DNA from: Zetaproteobacteria bacterium CG_4_9_14_3_um_filter_49_83 | Lineage (GTDB): Bacteria > Pseudomonadota > Zetaproteobacteria > Mariprofundales > Mariprofundaceae | Assembly: GCA_002791545.1 (NCBI GenBank) | Contig: PFXG01000008.1 | Span: forward strand, 62,001 to 126,000 | Direction of reading: 5' to 3' | DNA length: 64,000 bases | Shown here: positions 8,962 to 20,690 of the stretch, in pieces | How positions within the stretch are numbered: the first letter of the stretch is position 1 | Layout of the letters: the number at the start of each line of letters is the position of its first letter | The notes under the pieces: model-generated | Told to the model about the DNA's origin: nothing | Databases searched by the model: none | What the model saw: only the letters and a program-made list of their open reading frames with translations | Made by a program: the position numbers and the translations under genes

Positions 8962-10155
8962 TTATACCACCGATGCCATCTTGAAAATTGGCAGGTACAT
9001 CGAAATCACCAGGCCACCAATGACCACACCCAGGAATGCCATGATCAGGGGTTCCATCAGTGCCGTCATACCATCCACTGCGGTATCCACCTCTTGTTCA
9101 TAGAAGTCAGCAATTTTCCCCAGCATTTCTTCCAGCGCACCGGTTTCCTCACCGATTGAAATCATTTGTGTCACCATGATTGGAAATATACCACTTGCCT
9201 CTAAAGGCTCCGTCAGTGTCTGGCCCTGACTTATCGAATCCTTAGCAGATAAAATCACCTGTTCAATCACTACGTTTCCTGATGTTTCCGCCACAGTATC
9301 CAGTGCATCCATGATTGGCACACCCGCTGCCGATAGTGTTGAGAATGTACGGCAAAACCTAGCTACAGCACCTTTGCGTAACACATCACCAAGTACCGGA
9401 ATATTCAGCATCATCTTGTCTAATTGATAATGACCTTGCGGAGTTTTATAGACGGCCTTAATCGCGTATATCAAGCCCATGGGTGCCCCGACAACCACAT
9501 ACCAGTATTCTACAAACGCATCTGAAATAGCCATCGTAATTTTAGTCGGCCCTGGCAAATCCGCACCGAAATCGGCAAACATCTCACCAAAGATGGGGAT
9601 TACAAATATCATCAAAATTGCTGTCACAATAAAGGCAATCGCCATGATTGAAATTGGATAAATCATTGCCGATTTTATTTTTGATTTCAATGCCAGTGAC
9701 TTTTCTTTGTATTCACACAAACGAAGTAAAATCGTATCCAGAATACCACCCTGTTCGCCAGCCTCGACCAGTGAACAAGTTAATTTATCAAATTCCTTTG
9801 GCCTATTGCGCATTGACTCACCCAAGGGCGTGCCAGCCTCCAAACTGCCGCGAACATCCGACAGCAATTTCGTCATCGCCTTTTTATCTGCACCTTTTTC
9901 CGCCATTTCAAATGCTTGCACTAAAGGCAGCCCTGCATTAATCATCGTTGATAACATACGGAAGAAAATTGAGATATCTCTTTCATCAACTTTTTCCGGG
10001 AACAATTCAAGATTCTTAGGCTTATTTTTGACACTGATATCAACCAGCCCCTGTTTACGCAGCTGCCCCATCACCAAATTTTTATTATCAGCTTTGGTCT
10101 CGCCTTTCTTTACCTGACCCTCACGGGTTTTTCCAGTCCAAACAAACTCAGCCAT
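8962..10155 (-). CDS. pilC: Type IV pilus inner-membrane platform protein PilC
   Basis: 397 residues with two repeats of the GspF/PilC fold (for example FFRMLSTMINAGLPLVQAFE and FCRTFSTLSAAGVPIMDALD) and three membrane helices. PilC is the inner-membrane platform on which the motor ATPases PilB and PilT turn to add or remove pilin. The start ATG shares one base with the pilB stop (TGATG), consistent with coupled translation. A gap of about 100 bp separates it from pilS. Confidence 0.96.
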   Translation of the reverse strand: MAEFVWTGKTREGQVKKGETKADNKNLVMGQLRKQGLVDISVKNKPKNLELFPEKVDERDISIFFRMLSTMINAGLPLVQAFEMAEKGADKKAMTKLLSDVRGSLEAGTPLGESMRNRPKEFDKLTCSLVEAGEQGGILDTILLRLCEYKEKSLALKSKIKSAMIYPISIMAIAFIVTAILMIFVIPIFGEMFADFGADLPGPTKITMAISDAFVEYWYVVVGAPMGLIYAIKAVYKTPQGHYQLDKMMLNIPVLGDVLRKGAVARFCRTFSTLSAAGVPIMDALDTVAETSGNVVIEQVILSAKDSISQGQTLTEPLEASGIFPIMVTQMISIGEETGALEEMLGKIADFYEQEVDTAVDGMTALMEPLIMAFLGVVIGGLVISMYLPIFKMASVV

Positions 10156-11852
10156 CAGTCAGCCACCGTTACCCGCAAACATTCTTCCAGAGAGACACTA
10201 CCCTCTTTTACTTTATTCAACGCTGCCATGCGTAATGTTTTTACGCCCAGCCTTACCGCTACAGCATTGATCTCATCCGAATTTTTATCTGCGTACACCG
10301 CCTCTCGAATCTCTTCGTAAACCGGCATTACCTGATAAATACCCACTCGCCCTTTGTAGCCAGTACCATTACACTTTCCACAACCCTTACCTCGCATCGG
10401 TGTAAAGGTGCCGATATCTTCTTCTTTCATGCCTGCATCAATGAGTGCCTCTGGTGGAATTTCAACAGGCTCTGTACAACCTGCACAATTGCGTCTGGCT
10501 AATCGCTGAGCGGTTACCAGATTCACTGCCGAACCCACCAGGAAGCTTTCTATCCCCATATTTATTAACCGGGTCATGGTTGAGGGTGCATCATTCGTAT
10601 GTAATGTCGCCAGTACCAGATGGCCCGTCAGCGCGGCTTTAATACCAATGGCTGCGGTGTCATGGTCACGGATTTCACCGATTAGAATAATATCGGGATC
10701 CTGACGCAAAAAAGATTTTAGCGCGGCAGGGAAATCCATTCCGACTGCCGTGTTCACATTCACCTGGTTGATACCCATAAAGTTAAATTCAACCGGATCC
10801 TCTGCAGTACAAATATTCACACCGGGCTGATTAACCTCTGCCACTGCAGAATACAAACTAACTGTTTTACCTGAACCGGTTGGTCCAGTAACCAACACCA
10901 TGCCATATGGCTGATGCACTTGTTCTTTGAAGTTCTTCAAGTCTCCAGCTTCATAGCCTAACTTTTCCATATCGAGCTGTAGATTCGATGGATCCAACAG
11001 ACGCATCACCACCTTTTCGCCAAAAAGGGTTGGTAAAATTGAAACACGAAAATCGACCGTTTTTGCTTTGGAAAGTCGCAACTTGATACGGCCATCTTGC
11101 GGCACCCTGCGCTCGGAAATATCTAATCTGGATTGAATTTTTATACGCGAAACGATCGCATCACGCATTTTCATTGGTGGCCGCATAATCTCCTGTAACA
11201 CACCATCGATGCGATATCGCACACGAACTATTTTTTCATATGGCTCGATATGGATATCGGAAGCGCCTCGCTTAATGGCATCAAGTAAGATGAGATTTAC
11301 CAGCTTAACAACGGGAGCCTCTTCTGTTGATGCCGTAAGCGAGCGTGCATCCATAGCGGCTTCTTCGGTATCAACGATTTCCATATCGTCAGCACCCAGC
11401 TCACCCATAACATCTTCAAGCTGCTGACCAGCTCCAGTCAATTGATCAAACTTATTCAAAAGTTGTGATTCAAGTACAATGACCACATCAACCTGACATC
11501 CACTTACGAAGCCCATTTCGTCAAGAGCGTTAATGTCATAGGGGTCAACGACCGCAATTGTCAGTGAGTTACCTCGCCGCTTAACCGGAATGGCCATATT
11601 CTTACGCATCATATCAATTGGAATGGTTGTTAATTTCGGATTGATTTCGACAGTTGAGAGGTCAATAACCGGACGTCCGAATGAAGTACTGATGAACTTG
11701 GCCAGTTGCTCTTCAGTAAAAAGATTCTTTTTAATCAGTGTTAGCGGCAACGAATCACCACTCAGTTTCATTTCCCGATAAACATCATCCAGTTGTTCTT
11801 TCGTAATAGCCTGCTTTCGAAGCAGAATATCGCCCAAACGTGACACACTCAT
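10155..11852 (-). CDS. pilB: Type IV pilus extension ATPase PilB
   Basis: 565 residues from MSVSRLGDIL. The N-terminal MshEN-type domain is followed by the secretion ATPase core: Walker A GPTGSGKT, the Asp box around GEIRDHDTAAIG, a His box (LATLHTND) and the tetracysteine zinc motif CAGC...CGKC near residue 465-490. PilB hydrolyses ATP to drive pilus assembly. Its ATG overlaps the aroE stop by 4 bp (ATGA). Confidence 0.96.
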   Translation of the reverse strand: MSVSRLGDILLRKQAITKEQLDDVYREMKLSGDSLPLTLIKKNLFTEEQLAKFISTSFGRPVIDLSTVEINPKLTTIPIDMMRKNMAIPVKRRGNSLTIAVVDPYDINALDEMGFVSGCQVDVVIVLESQLLNKFDQLTGAGQQLEDVMGELGADDMEIVDTEEAAMDARSLTASTEEAPVVKLVNLILLDAIKRGASDIHIEPYEKIVRVRYRIDGVLQEIMRPPMKMRDAIVSRIKIQSRLDISERRVPQDGRIKLRLSKAKTVDFRVSILPTLFGEKVVMRLLDPSNLQLDMEKLGYEAGDLKNFKEQVHQPYGMVLVTGPTGSGKTVSLYSAVAEVNQPGVNICTAEDPVEFNFMGINQVNVNTAVGMDFPAALKSFLRQDPDIILIGEIRDHDTAAIGIKAALTGHLVLATLHTNDAPSTMTRLINMGIESFLVGSAVNLVTAQRLARRNCAGCTEPVEIPPEALIDAGMKEEDIGTFTPMRGKGCGKCNGTGYKGRVGIYQVMPVYEEIREAVYADKNSDEINAVAVRLGVKTLRMAALNKVKEGSVSLEECLRVTVAD

Positions 11853-12739
11853 CCAGCAGCCTCCCAACCTGGCAACAACATTTGACTGCGCCCCAGCTTT
11901 TGTTCAATCCACCTCATAGTAGCTAGTTTATCCGGGGTTTGTCCACCATGCCACCACACGAACGATGCTGCCCCCTGAGCAATTAACATCGGTAGCCCAT
12001 CTGCATACACCCTTCCACATTTATGGGCCTGTTGACAGAATGATGTAAATCCTTTCTTTTCATAAACAATATCAAACGCAAAGCCTTTGCCTTTTATGGC
12101 GAAAGGAAATGGTTCGCCGTGTAATCCGACACTCGTGCAGTTAATGACCAGCGATGCGCTATTAGACGCTTGCTCCACTTCTGTATGTTCCCAGGGTATA
12201 GACGTGAATTTGACTCTCGGATAATTCAATCTGGCATGTGCCAACAATTGATTCAGACGTTCCGTATTTCTATTGCAAATAGAAATTTTAACGGCATTCA
12301 TATTCTCTAACGCATGAATGACTGCTCTAGCGGTTCCTCCCGCACCTATCATTAACACGTCACTATCCTCTAATCCTGTGCCAGCACCTATCCCGATTAA
12401 TGCATCTTTTACGCCAATCCAGTCCGTATTCTTTGCCGTGGTTTGACCATCTTCAAATTTAATTGTATTGATTGCTCCGACCATCGCTGACTCAGCGTCA
12501 GTAATGATATGCCGAAGTGCATCTTCTTTGTATGGTATGGTCACATTAACGCCACGAACACCTAATGCTATTAGCCCACTTAATGCATCTGTTAATGAAT
12601 CACGCTCAACATGAAATGGAACATACACGCCGTTCAGCTGTCCCAACTCTAAAAAATAGTTCTGGAATAGCGGTGAAAGAGAATGTGAAACCGGATTTCC
12701 GATAATGCCGTATACATTGGTTTCGCCATTTATATTCAT
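11849..12739 (-). CDS. aroE: Shikimate dehydrogenase
   Basis: 296 residues, slightly longer than the usual 270-280. The shikimate-binding motif (IGNPVSHSLSP), catalytic Lys-containing motif NVTIPYKE, NTDW motif and the NADP-binding glycine loop GAGGTARA are present. It reduces 3-dehydroshikimate to shikimate with NADPH in the aromatic amino acid pathway. It lies 42 bp after glmU and is translationally coupled to pilB. Confidence 0.96.
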   Translation of the reverse strand: MNINGETNVYGIIGNPVSHSLSPLFQNYFLELGQLNGVYVPFHVERDSLTDALSGLIALGVRGVNVTIPYKEDALRHIITDAESAMVGAINTIKFEDGQTTAKNTDWIGVKDALIGIGAGTGLEDSDVLMIGAGGTARAVIHALENMNAVKISICNRNTERLNQLLAHARLNYPRVKFTSIPWEHTEVEQASNSASLVINCTSVGLHGEPFPFAIKGKGFAFDIVYEKKGFTSFCQQAHKCGRVYADGLPMLIAQGAASFVWWHGGQTPDKLATMRWIEQKLGRSQMLLPGWEAAG

Positions 12740-12781
12740 ATGTGCACCGTAAAAGCAGCCAATTATATTGTCAAAGTATTA

Positions 12782-14167
12782 TCAACCTTTTTTCGGACGC
12801 TGCCATCCCGGTACATGGCGTTGTTCGGGTCTCGCTGATAACGTTAACCCATTCTCATTCACTGTTTTTGTAATGATACTTCCTGCCCCTACTGTTGCAC
12901 CGCTCTTTATTTCTACCGGTGCAATCATCTTCGTATCAGACCCAACGAAAACATTGTCGCCAATTAGCGTCCTGTGCTTATTAGCACCATCATAATTGCA
13001 CGTAATTGAGCCTGCGCCAATATTACAATCTGAACCCATCTGAGTATCACCAATATAGCTCAAATGATTAATTTTACTACCTCTTCCAACAATAGACTTT
13101 TTGATTTCTACAAAGTTTCCAACATGTACTTGCTCGTCCAGCTCAGCCTCCGGACGAAGACGGGCAAAAGGTCCAACTTTAGATTTTGATCCGACGTGTG
13201 CACCTTGAATATGACTGAAGGAAAAAACCTCTACAGCGTCATCTATCCATGAATCTTCAATAACAGAATACGGGCCAATGCAGCAATTATCGCCAATCAT
13301 TGTCGAGCCTAACAGCTGAGTTCCAGCCCTAAGTTCGACATCATTGCCAATTTTCACAGTAGCTTCAATGCGGACTGATTCTGGCTGTTGTACCGTTACG
13401 CCTAGCAATTGCCACTCTTGCACTATTCTCTTTTGTAAGCGCTGCTCAATTTCAGCGAGCTGCACGCGATTATTAATGCCTAGGATCTCATCATCATTTT
13501 CTATACAAACAGTCCCGACTTTCATATTCCTGGCTAGTGCATGAACAATAATGTCCGGCAAGTAATACTCATTCTGATCATTGTCACAAGAGACTTGCTC
13601 TAATAGTTCAAAAAGCGCCACGCGTTTCACGCAAAAGATTCCGGCATTTACTTCATCAATTGAAAGTTGTTCTAAGCTTGCATCTCTATGCTCTACGACC
13701 CCGATAACATTTCCCTCAGTATTTCTGCAGACACGACCATAGCCAAATGGATTCACAACTTTTGCCGTCAGCATTGTAATCACGGCTGATGATTGTTGGT
13801 GGTTCTGCATCAGCTTATGGAGTGTATCAGACTGTAATAGCGGCGTATCACCACAAACAATTAATACGTTGTCAGCACCAACAGAAACACTTTTGCATTG
13901 CATAACAGCGTGACCAGTACCCAATTGTTCATGCTGATTCACCCAATTCATATTGGCAGGGTCACCAATAACTGAACGAATTCTTTCTGCTTCATGACCG
14001 ACCACAACTGACAAGCTCTGTGGCCGCAATCCTTCTACAGTATGCAAAACGTGTCCCAGCATGCTTTTACCCAGAATCTTATGTAAAACTTTTGGCGTAC
14101 TGGATTTCATTCTCGTACCCTGTCCAGCGGCAAGGATAATGATATGAACATTCGGATTCTGAATCAC
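12782..14167 (-). CDS. glmU: Bifunctional UDP-GlcNAc pyrophosphorylase / glucosamine-1-phosphate acetyltransferase
   Basis: 461 residues. The N-terminal uridylyltransferase has LAAGQGTRM with the conserved Lys of TPKVLHKI and the Asp of CGDTPLL. The C-terminal half is a left-handed beta helix of hexapeptide repeats (for example GNDVELRAGTQLLG) with the acetyltransferase site around NCDYDGANKH-type residues (ITCNYDGANKHRT). It makes UDP-GlcNAc for peptidoglycan and lipopolysaccharide. The start is GTG with AGGAG upstream. It follows the atp operon terminator, so it probably has its own promoter or depends on read-through. Confidence 0.97.
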   Translation of the reverse strand: MIQNPNVHIIILAAGQGTRMKSSTPKVLHKILGKSMLGHVLHTVEGLRPQSLSVVVGHEAERIRSVIGDPANMNWVNQHEQLGTGHAVMQCKSVSVGADNVLIVCGDTPLLQSDTLHKLMQNHQQSSAVITMLTAKVVNPFGYGRVCRNTEGNVIGVVEHRDASLEQLSIDEVNAGIFCVKRVALFELLEQVSCDNDQNEYYLPDIIVHALARNMKVGTVCIENDDEILGINNRVQLAEIEQRLQKRIVQEWQLLGVTVQQPESVRIEATVKIGNDVELRAGTQLLGSTMIGDNCCIGPYSVIEDSWIDDAVEVFSFSHIQGAHVGSKSKVGPFARLRPEAELDEQVHVGNFVEIKKSIVGRGSKINHLSYIGDTQMGSDCNIGAGSITCNYDGANKHRTLIGDNVFVGSDTKMIAPVEIKSGATVGAGSIITKTVNENGLTLSARPEQRHVPGWQRPKKG

Positions 14168-14231
14168 TGCGAAACTCCTGTATTATGGCATTGAGTATTA
14201 ACTGTATAATACCGATTACAATTAGCAAACC

Positions 14232-14260
14232 AAAAAAAAAGGCTGCCGAAGCAGCCTTTT
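14232..14260 (-). terminator. Intrinsic terminator of the atp operon
   Basis: In minus-strand direction: AAAAGGCTGC, a TTCG tetraloop, GCAGCCTTTT and a T-tract of about nine. The C(UUCG)G loop makes this a very stable hairpin. It lies 7 bp after the atpC stop and before glmU. Confidence 0.95.
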
Positions 14261-14266
14261 ATTAAA

Positions 14267-14676
14267 CTATTTTTTCTTTCTTCGCAGCCAAGCCAACCGT
14301 GCAGCAGCAATAGCCAGTTCTGATTCAGCCCTGGCATAGTCAATATCACCGGATTGACTAACAGCGACTTCTTGTGCTTTTCTTTCAGCTTCAACGGCCA
14401 GAGCTTCATCCACATCCGATGCTCTTTCTGCTGAATCTGCGAGCACTGTTACTACATTAGGTTGAACCTCGATGAAGCCTCCGGACACAAAAACCTCATC
14501 GATATTTTCACCCAAATGAATCCGTAACTCACCAGGATTTAACGAACTCAACAATGGCGTATGCTTTGGCATAATACCCAACTCACCCGCCGACCCGGGG
14601 GCAGCAAGAAAATCAGCATCACCGCGATATACTTCGCGCTCTGCTGTTGCTACGAGTACTTGAAAGGTGCTAGCCA

Positions 14677-14677
<1 letters not shown>
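14267..14677 (-). CDS. atpC: F1 ATP synthase epsilon subunit
   Basis: 136 residues. The N-terminal beta-sandwich (FQVLVATAEREVYRGDADFLAAPGSAGELGIMPKHTPLL, shown by short motifs such as GELGIMPKHTPLL) is followed by a two-helix C-terminal domain (AESELAIAAARLAWLRRKKK). Epsilon connects the gamma shaft to the c-ring and can inhibit ATP hydrolysis. Start ATG shares one base with the atpD stop (TAATG). Last gene of the operon. Confidence 0.97.
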
Positions 14678-16080
<1,403 letters not shown>

Positions 16081-16102
16081 TCAATCTTTAAAATCTTTAT
16101 TA

Positions 16103-16951
16103 TTATGATGCTGCCGCACCCGAACAAATTTCGGCAATTTCTTGTGTGATTGCTGCCTGTCTGGCCTTGTTGTACGTAATCTTAAGATCCCGTGCAATTT
16201 CTTTGGCATTATCAGTAGCAGCTTTCATTGCAACCATTCTTGCTGAATGTTCGCAGGCTTTATTTTCAAGCAAACCGTGATAAACACGAGCTTCAACAAA
16301 ACGACGCATCAATCCATCCAGCACAATTTTGCTATCGGGCTCATAAATATAATCCCAGCGACCGGCATTTTCTTCCTTCTCAAAGGTAGCAGGTATCAGT
16401 TGTACTGCCGTAGGAGTCTGAGTCATTGTATTAACAAAGTGACTGTAAACAAGATGCAGCTCATCAATTTCGCCGTTCTCAAATCGGTCCATGCCAACCT
16501 TGATTACACCCAGAATATCTTCTACCGAAGGTGAATCGTTAACATCTTCTACAGCAGCAGATATTTTCGAACCAATTCGTTTAGAAAACAGCGTGCCGCG
16601 TCTGCCAATATTGTAAGTCTCTACTTCTGCACCAGAATCTTTCATTACAATCAGAGCTTTTTTCATGGCATTGGTATTCAATCCACCACAAAGACCCTTG
16701 TCTGTAGATACAATCACAACACCAATCCGCTTAACATCACGCTTAATCATAAATGGATGCTGATATTCCGGGTGAGCACGCATCAAATGACGGATGACCT
16801 GTTGAATACCCTCTGCGTAAGGACGTCCGTCAAGAACTCTGTCCTGAGCCTTACGCATTTTAGATGCCGCAACCATTTCCATGGCTTTGGTAATCTTACC
16901 GGTATTTTGTATCGCCTTAATCTGACCGCGTATTTCCTTTGCAGAAGCCAC
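16103..16951 (-). CDS. atpG: F1 ATP synthase gamma subunit
   Basis: 282 residues. The conserved N-terminus (ASAKEIRGQIKAIQNTGKITKAMEMV, for example KITKAMEMVAASKM) and C-terminus (ARQAAITQEIAEICSGAAA) form the coiled-coil rotor shaft. The start is GTG with GGGAG six bases upstream. It follows atpA after 11 bp. Confidence 0.97.
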   Translation of the reverse strand: MASAKEIRGQIKAIQNTGKITKAMEMVAASKMRKAQDRVLDGRPYAEGIQQVIRHLMRAHPEYQHPFMIKRDVKRIGVVIVSTDKGLCGGLNTNAMKKALIVMKDSGAEVETYNIGRRGTLFSKRIGSKISAAVEDVNDSPSVEDILGVIKVGMDRFENGEIDELHLVYSHFVNTMTQTPTAVQLIPATFEKEENAGRWDYIYEPDSKIVLDGLMRRFVEARVYHGLLENKACEHSARMVAMKAATDNAKEIARDLKITYNKARQAAITQEIAEICSGAAAS

Positions 16952-16962
16952 TGGCTACTCCC

Positions 16963-18504
16963 TTACCAAGTACCGGTTGACTTAAACTGAGCGATTGCTT
17001 TATTCAAAGCCTCTACAATCTTATCACTCAACACCGTAGTTTCATTCAGCTCTTTCATGACACCTGAGTGATCATGATTCAGATAGCTAAGAAGTGCTCT
17101 TTCAAACGAACAAACTTTATTTACATCGATATCATCAAGAGCGCCATTAGCCAATGCATGCAGGATTGTTGACATCTCAGCAATACTCTGCGGCTCATTC
17201 TCATTCTGCTTGAGAACTTCCATACCGCGCTTTCCGCGCTCGATCTGCAAACGTGTGGTTTCATCCAAATCAGAAGCAAACTGTGCAAAAGCCGCAAGCT
17301 CACGATATTGAGCCAAATCAAGACGTAAACCGCCACCAACTTTCTTAACTGCTTTTGTCTGAGCTGCACCACCCACACGCGATACTGAAAGACCGACGTT
17401 CACTGCAGGTCGTTGACCTGAGTTGAAAAGTCCAGTTTCAAGGAAAATCTGACCATCTGTAATTGAAATTACATTGGTAGGTACGAATGCTGAAACGTCA
17501 CCTTCCTGAGTTTCAATAATTGGCAAAGCTGTCAGCGAACCGGTTTTACCGGTAACGGCACCATTCGTGAATTTCTCAACGTAATTTTCATCTACCCGTG
17601 AAGCACGCTCCAGCAAGCGAGAATGCAAATAGAACACGTCACCAGGATAAGCTTCACGGCCTGGAGGACGGCGTAAAATCAAAGAAACCTGGCGATATGC
17701 CCATGCTTGTTTGGTCAAATCATCATAAACAATCAAAGCATCTTCACCACGGTCACGGAAATATTCACCCATCGTGCAGCCGGTGTAAGGTGCGATGTAT
17801 TGTAATGCTGCAGACTCAGAAGCCGATGCAGAAACAATAATCGTGTTTTCCAATGCGCCGTGCTCTTTAAGTGTACGGACAACCGTAGCCACTGTTGATG
17901 CCTTCTGACCAATAGCAACGTAAACACAAGTCACACCTGTTTCTTTCTGGTTGATGATAGTATCGATTGCAATCGCCGTTTTACCGGTCTGGCGGTCTCC
18001 AATGATCAACTCACGCTGACCACGCCCTACAGGAATCATCGCATCAATTGATTTGATGCCAGTTTGCAGAGGTTGATCTACAGATTTTCTTTCGATAACA
18101 CCTGGTGCGACCTTTTCAACGACATCTGTTGATGTTGTCTTGATAGGACCCAAACCATCGATTGGCTGACCCAGAGCATTTACAACACGTCCTTTCAATT
18201 CAGGACCTGTTGGCACCTCAAAGATTTTACCTGTTGCCTTAACCTCATCACCTTCACGCAGACGGTCAAACTCACCAAACACAACCGCACCCACGCAATC
18301 TTCCTCAAGGTTCAGCACCATGCCCATTACGCCACCGGGGAATGAGAGCATTTCGCCTGACATCGCGCCAGACAACCCGTGAATGAGAGCAACGCCATCA
18401 GCAACAGAAACAACTTTACCGATATTTGAATCAGCAGCAGCAGCTTCAAAACCCTTAATTTGCTCTTTAATAATCGAACTAATCTCAGCCGTATCAAGCT
18501 TCAT
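16963..18504 (-). CDS. atpA: F1 ATP synthase alpha subunit
   Basis: 513 residues, the usual length. Walker [11 protein letters not shown], the conserved [10 protein letters not shown] segment and the N-terminal helix that contacts delta ([13 protein letters not shown]) are present. Alpha has the non-catalytic nucleotide sites and alternates with beta in the F1 head. An AAGAGG site precedes the ATG. It follows atpH after 14 bp. Confidence 0.98.
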   Translation of the reverse strand: MKLDTAEISSIIKEQIKGFEAAAADSNIGKVVSVADGVALIHGLSGAMSGEMLSFPGGVMGMVLNLEEDCVGAVVFGEFDRLREGDEVKATGKIFEVPTGPELKGRVVNALGQPIDGLGPIKTTSTDVVEKVAPGVIERKSVDQPLQTGIKSIDAMIPVGRGQRELIIGDRQTGKTAIAIDTIINQKETGVTCVYVAIGQKASTVATVVRTLKEHGALENTIIVSASASESAALQYIAPYTGCTMGEYFRDRGEDALIVYDDLTKQAWAYRQVSLILRRPPGREAYPGDVFYLHSRLLERASRVDENYVEKFTNGAVTGKTGSLTALPIIETQEGDVSAFVPTNVISITDGQIFLETGLFNSGQRPAVNVGLSVSRVGGAAQTKAVKKVGGGLRLDLAQYRELAAFAQFASDLDETTRLQIERGKRGMEVLKQNENEPQSIAEMSTILHALANGALDDIDVNKVCSFERALLSYLNHDHSGVMKELNETTVLSDKIVEALNKAIAQFKSTGTW

Positions 18505-18518
18505 CTCTACAACCTCTT

Positions 18519-19046
18519 TTAGCTGGCCAAGGTCTTTCTCAGACCTTCCAACTTACTTTTTAAAGAATAATCTAATTTTCTGTCGCCCATACTAACGATG
18601 AGACCACCAATAATTCCTGCGTCTTCCTGAATGTTCACATTCACCTTCTTTCCTGTTGCCAGCGAAAGCGTGTCGGATAAAGATTTTTTCAGGGTGGCTT
18701 TAGGTTTTACAGCAACTGTTACTTCAACGTCAATTTCACCTTTGAGTCCGGCAACCATATTGTCAAATTGTTCTGCAATTTCAGGCAATAAAATCAGCTT
18801 TCCGCGTTTAGCCAACATACAACAAAGACGAACCACTTCCGCCTTGCCAGCAGCTTTTTCGAGCACTTTTGTAAATACGCCAGCCACGACAGCATCAGGA
18901 CAAGTTGGCGACAACAGAACCAAAGCGGCCTCTTTATCTTCCACCACAGCTTTAGCAATTACCAAAGACTCGGAAAGATTGACGCCCTCCTGATGAAGGT
19001 CAAATACGGCTCTTGCGTATCTGCGGGCTATTGAAGAAGCACTCAT
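18519..19046 (-). CDS. atpH: F1 ATP synthase delta subunit
   Basis: 175 residues. N-terminal six-helix domain beginning [14 protein letters not shown] and the C-terminal conserved segment [22 protein letters not shown]-like (short motif [12 protein letters not shown]) identify OSCP/delta, which joins F1 to the peripheral stalk. Its ATG overlaps the atpF stop by 4 bp (ATGA). Confidence 0.96.
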   Translation of the reverse strand: MSASSIARRYARAVFDLHQEGVNLSESLVIAKAVVEDKEAALVLLSPTCPDAVVAGVFTKVLEKAAGKAEVVRLCCMLAKRGKLILLPEIAEQFDNMVAGLKGEIDVEVTVAVKPKATLKKSLSDTLSLATGKKVNVNIQEDAGIIGGLIVSMGDRKLDYSLKSKLEGLRKTLAS

Positions 19047-19525
19047 GCGTTACCAAACCCTTGCTGGATAGCATCGTTGATAATTTTCTCATGACGCTTC
19101 GCGTCCAACTCAGCTTCGACAATTCTACCCGCTGCCAACAGTGCCACGTCGACCACTTCTGCACGTAATTGCTGACGAGCCTTTGAAACTTCAGCCGCCA
19201 ACTCTTCCTTGCCAGCCACAACAATTGCATCAGCATCTTTACGCGCTCTTAAAGTTGCTTCTTCAGCCAACTCTGCTGCCCGTTTTTCAGCTGAAACAAC
19301 TATGCTGTGAGCAGTTTGCTTGGCTTCTTCAATCTTGTTTGCAATATCAGCCTGAGCCTTAGCCATAGCTTCCACGCCTGCATCAGCAGCAGCCAATCCG
19401 TCTTCAATTTTTTTGGCACGCGCATCCATAGCTTCATTCAGCGGGCCATACAAAAATTTCCACAACAAACCGACCATGGTCAAGAAAACCACTATCTGCA
19501 ATACAAATGTCAGATCAATACTCAT
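19043..19525 (-). CDS. atpF: F0 ATP synthase b subunit
   Basis: 160 residues: one N-terminal membrane helix (LTFVLQIVVFLTMVGLLWKFLYGPL) followed by a long Ala/Glu/Lys-rich helix, the peripheral stalk that holds F1 against rotation. One b gene only, as in non-photosynthetic bacteria. Lies 36 bp after atpE. Confidence 0.96.
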   Translation of the reverse strand: MSIDLTFVLQIVVFLTMVGLLWKFLYGPLNEAMDARAKKIEDGLAAADAGVEAMAKAQADIANKIEEAKQTAHSIVVSAEKRAAELAEEATLRARKDADAIVVAGKEELAAEVSKARQQLRAEVVDVALLAAGRIVEAELDAKRHEKIINDAIQQGFGNA

Positions 19526-19561
19526 GAGTAATCCTCACTTTAGTGTTTTTTCTTAACCTAC

Positions 19562-19816
19562 TTAGCCCAGGAACGGATTTGCGAACAGGAACCACAATGC
19601 AAATGCCATGATAATGAAAGGAAATGACTCCATCAAACCGGCAAAAATAAACATATTGAACATCAACTGTGGGCGCATTTCTGGCTGACGAGCAATACCT
19701 TCCAATGTCTTGGAACAAATAAGACCCCAACCAATTGCTGAACCCAGACCTGCTGCGGCAAGAATAACACCCACCGAAATAGCTGAAGCTGCTGTAATAA
19801 TTGTTGTTTCATCCAT
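19562..19816 (-). CDS. atpE: F0 ATP synthase c subunit
   Basis: 84 residues, two membrane helices. The polar loop has the conserved ARQPE. The ion-binding carboxylate is Glu in FAGLMESFPF. The first helix reads SAIGWGL where Na-dependent c-rings have a Gln, so proton coupling is more likely (inference). Forms the rotating c-ring. Flanked by short gaps of about 36-40 bp, which is common around this highly expressed gene. Confidence 0.96.
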   Translation of the reverse strand: MDETTIITAASAISVGVILAAAGLGSAIGWGLICSKTLEGIARQPEMRPQLMFNMFIFAGLMESFPFIIMAFALWFLFANPFLG

Positions 19817-19856
19817 TTTTCTACTCCTTAAGTTATACTACTATTTTGTTAAACTA

Positions 19857-20690
19857 TTAATGCTCTACCGGCTGGTGTGCAATTGACAGATACACCACGG
19901 TTAGAATCATGAAAATAAAGGCTTGCAACAGTCCAATGAACAAGTGAAAGAAAGACCACGCCAAGCCAACCAACACGCCTGACGCCGCACCGATAAACGT
20001 ACCACTGCCAAGCAATAAAAAAGAAATCAAAAGAAAGATCACCTCGCCTGCAAACATGTTACCAAAAAGTCGGAAGGAAAGACTTAGCGGTTTAGCAAGC
20101 TCTTCAACCAGCTTCAGGATCAGGTTGATCGGCAATACCACCGGCTTCAGCACTGCAGGAACCAGGTTCGTAAATGGTTCAAACATCAGCTCCTTCACAA
20201 AATGAACAGGCTTTAATTTGAATTCATAGTAGAGAACCATTAAAAATACCGACACAGCCATTGCCGCAGGCAAATTCAAGTCATTTGTTGGAACAGGGCG
20301 GAAGTGCTCAACACCAAACATGTGAGCAACATTTCCAAGCAGGAAAGCCGGAAGCACATCCAATGTATTACACATAAGAATGAAGACAAAAATCGTTAAC
20401 GCCAGCGGTGCGATAAAAGGATTCTTAACAGGGAAGTTGTCGTTTACTGTTGTGTTGACAAACCCTACTATCGTTTCCATAAAGTTTTGCGCCCCAACAG
20501 GCACACCATCAGTCACCCTTCGACCCAACCACATGGAAAATATCACGAGAGAGCTTGCTATCAGAAGCGTCAGCAGCATTGTATCTAAATGAATTTGCAT
20601 AAATGGATTGCTCTCATCAATCACATAGGACCAATAATGAAGATGGCCCGAAATCCCACTCTCATGTGGCTCAGTTGCAGTCAAGTTCAT
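19857..20690 (-). CDS. atpB: F0 ATP synthase a subunit
   Basis: 277 residues with five to six membrane helices. The essential Arg lies in LSLSFRLFGNMFAGE, with the conserved Gln/His-containing helix near the end (FIGLLQAFIFMILTVVYL). It provides the two half-channels for protons beside the c-ring. Start ATG overlaps the atpI stop by 4 bp. Confidence 0.97.
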   Translation of the reverse strand: MNLTATEPHESGISGHLHYWSYVIDESNPFMQIHLDTMLLTLLIASSLVIFSMWLGRRVTDGVPVGAQNFMETIVGFVNTTVNDNFPVKNPFIAPLALTIFVFILMCNTLDVLPAFLLGNVAHMFGVEHFRPVPTNDLNLPAAMAVSVFLMVLYYEFKLKPVHFVKELMFEPFTNLVPAVLKPVVLPINLILKLVEELAKPLSLSFRLFGNMFAGEVIFLLISFLLLGSGTFIGAASGVLVGLAWSFFHLFIGLLQAFIFMILTVVYLSIAHQPVEH